From the NCBI GenBank assembly GCA_946481265.1, contig CAMLNE010000246.1, positions 1 through 6,472 of the forward strand: a DNA stretch of 6,472 nucleotides, written 5' to 3'. The DNA comes from an uncultured Panacagrimonas sp. (GTDB lineage Bacteria; Pseudomonadota; Gammaproteobacteria; Nevskiales; Nevskiaceae). The translations under genes were made by a program, and so were the position numbers. Under the pieces are notes generated by a model, which was not told the DNA's origin, searched no databases, and worked only from the letters and a program-made list of their open reading frames with translations. Shown here in pieces: positions 5,370-6,472 of this stretch. How positions within the stretch are numbered: position 1 is the first letter of the stretch; the number at the start of each line of letters is the position of its first letter.

Positions 5370-5509
5370 CCTCCAACGAAGCGGTCGGACCACGCGCCCG
5401 GCCTTGCGCATTGCGCGTGCACGGGTGCCTGTCGTGCGAGACGCCACCGGGTGCGCCGCTTGCTGCCTCCTGTTCTTCCGGCCGCATTGGCGCCGCCCTG
5501 GTTTTTCCC

Positions 5510-6472
5510 ATGCCCCCTGCAGCGAAGGCCCCGCGCCGAACCGCGTCCCGATCCCCGGCCCCCGCCTCGCGCCCCGCGACGCGGTCCCGCAGCGCCGACG
5601 GCGACCGCAAGCCGGCCGTGCGCGGCGCGCTGACGCGCCTGCAGCGCTACAACCAGATGCGCGACTTCGCCAGGACGCGCGAGCCGCGCGGCGTCGCCCC
5701 GCCGCGCATCGGTCATTCCTTCGTGATCCAGCAGCATGACGCCACGCGCATGCACTACGACTTCCGCCTGGAGCACCGCGGCGTGCTGCTGAGCTGGGCG
5801 GTGCCCAAGGGGCCGAGCCTCGACCCGGCCGACAAGCGCCTGGCCGTGCAGACCGAGGATCACCCGGTGAGCTACCGGGATTTCGAGGGCACGATCCCGG
5901 AAGGCGAGTACGGCGGCGGCCCGGTGATCGTGTGGGACCGCGGCACCTGGACGCCGGACGATATCGACCCCGACGAGGGCCTGCGCAAGGGTCACCTGAG
6001 CTTCCGGCTCGAAGGCGAGAAGTTGCACGGCCGCTTCCAGCTGGTGCGGCTGCGCGGCAAGATCGCCAGCGGCCCAAAGAGCAACTGGCTGCTGATCAAG
6101 CGCAGCGACGAGCATGTGCGCACCGGCGCTCAGGCGCGCATCACCGAGCGCATGCCGCTGAGCGTGATCTCGCAGCGGCGCGTCTCGCAGATCGATGCCG
6201 ACGCGCCGGTTGCCGCGGCGCCCCGCACGGTGAAGCGCATGAAGAAGTCGACGACCGCAAAGACCGCGAAGACCGCCCGCAAGGCGAAGGCCACCTCGTC
6301 AGCCAAGGCGACGAAGTCCGCGAAGTCGGCAAAGCCGGCAAGGAAAGCCGGATCCGCCAAGGCGACGAAGACGGCCGCGGCTCCGTCGACGCGCACGCGC
6401 ACGCGCGCGACCGCGAAGGCGGCCAGCGACGGGCGCGCCGCGCCCGCACGCCGCAGGAAGGCCCGCATGCCC
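5510..6472 (+). CDS. ligD: LigD-type DNA ligase D, N-terminal 3'-phosphoesterase domain (partial)
   Basis: The first 321 codons of a gene that runs off the window end with no stop. After a basic, Pro/Ala-rich leader comes LQRYNQMRDFARTREP, then the 3'-phosphoesterase domain (about residues 45-205). The catalytic and metal residues known from Pseudomonas LigD are present at the same spacing: His76, His82, Asp84 and Arg86 (HYDFR), then His118 and Tyr122 (EDHPVSY). SWAVPKGPSLDPADKRLAV and IPEGEYGGG are further hallmarks. This domain trims 3' ends during Ku-dependent non-homologous end joining; ligase and polymerase domains should follow downstream. Residues about 243-319 are a Lys/Ala/Arg-rich tail like histone H1. 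ATG 5510 is the only ATG upstream of the conserved part in this frame near the domain, but it lacks a visible ribosome binding site and the frame is open further upstream into the VOC remnant. A stand-alone phosphoesterase is the alternative. Confidence 0.9.
   Translation, partial: MPPAAKAPRRTASRSPAPASRPATRSRSADGDRKPAVRGALTRLQRYNQMRDFARTREPRGVAPPRIGHSFVIQQHDATRMHYDFRLEHRGVLLSWAVPKGPSLDPADKRLAVQTEDHPVSYRDFEGTIPEGEYGGGPVIVWDRGTWTPDDIDPDEGLRKGHLSFRLEGEKLHGRFQLVRLRGKIASGPKSNWLLIKRSDEHVRTGAQARITERMPLSVISQRRVSQIDADAPVAAAPRTVKRMKKSTTAKTAKTARKAKATSSAKATKSAKSAKPARKAGSAKATKTAAAPSTRTRTRATAKAASDGRAAPARRRKARMP
6236..6466 (+). repeat. Lys/Ala-rich low-complexity coding repeat in ligD
   Basis: About 77 codons of nearly pure Lys, Ala, Thr, Ser and Arg. 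At 6253-6279 the DNA repeats at a 9-bp period (GACCGCAAA, GACCGCGAA, GACCGCCCG), giving TAK-type triplets; looser AAGGCGA and AAGTC/AAAGCC units follow, and ACGCGC repeats near 6389-6406. The protein is expected to be unstructured and strongly positive, a plausible DNA-binding linker. Confidence 0.7.

Noticed and set aside
5120..6115. Open frame of 331 codons on the minus strand opposite the VOC remnant and ligD
   Set aside because: It overlaps two plus-strand regions with clear family motifs, and its own translation is compositionally biased with no recognisable domain.

Overview
The window is high-GC bacterial DNA with short intergenic gaps. Most of it is the distal part of a multicomponent phenol hydroxylase operon of the dmp/PH type, followed by a small membrane-protein gene, a broken VOC-family gene and the 5' part of a LigD-type DNA repair gene. 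Base composition, the dmp-type operon, a LigD 3'-phosphoesterase domain and the families of intergenic repeats suggest a gamma- or betaproteobacterium that degrades aromatic compounds. The sequence alone does not settle the genus.

Positions 3-4326 (+ strand): the end of dmpL (oxygenase beta subunit), then dmpM (coupling protein), dmpN (diiron oxygenase alpha subunit), dmpO (small P4 oxygenase subunit) and dmpP (2Fe-2S/FAD reductase). The order matches the classical dmpKLMNOP operon. DmpP passes electrons from NAD(P)H to the diiron centre in DmpN. DmpL, DmpN and DmpO form the hydroxylase, and DmpM binds it to couple electron transfer to hydroxylation of phenol or another aromatic to a catechol. 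dmpK and the promoter lie upstream of the window. No dmpQ ferredoxin and no ring-cleavage gene follow dmpP.

The operon is unusual in its gaps. The dmpL-dmpM gap is 20 nt, but the next three are 173, 89 and 166 nt, and each holds a different inverted-repeat structure: a 117-bp imperfect inverted repeat, a cluster of three GC-rich stem-loops, and an 86-bp element with a perfect 25-bp inverted repeat that looks like a small non-autonomous mobile element.

Positions 4327-4605 carry no convincing gene. They hold a weak hairpin after dmpP, a degenerate intergenic repeat and a hairpin covering the ribosome binding site of the next gene. Positions 4606-4962 encode a 118-residue basic protein with one membrane segment. 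From 5001 a VOC (glyoxalase/dioxygenase-like) gene is broken by an apparent one-base deletion near 5166-5173. Its second half stays open, with no stop, into the ligD reading frame. From about 5510 to the window end lies the N-terminal 3'-phosphoesterase domain of LigD, then a long Lys/Ala-rich tail. The gene continues past the window.

I found no RNA genes, CRISPR arrays or complete transposase genes. The coding content is known biology. The points worth following are the intergenic repeats inside the operon, the VOC frameshift that joins to ligD, and the basic LigD linker.
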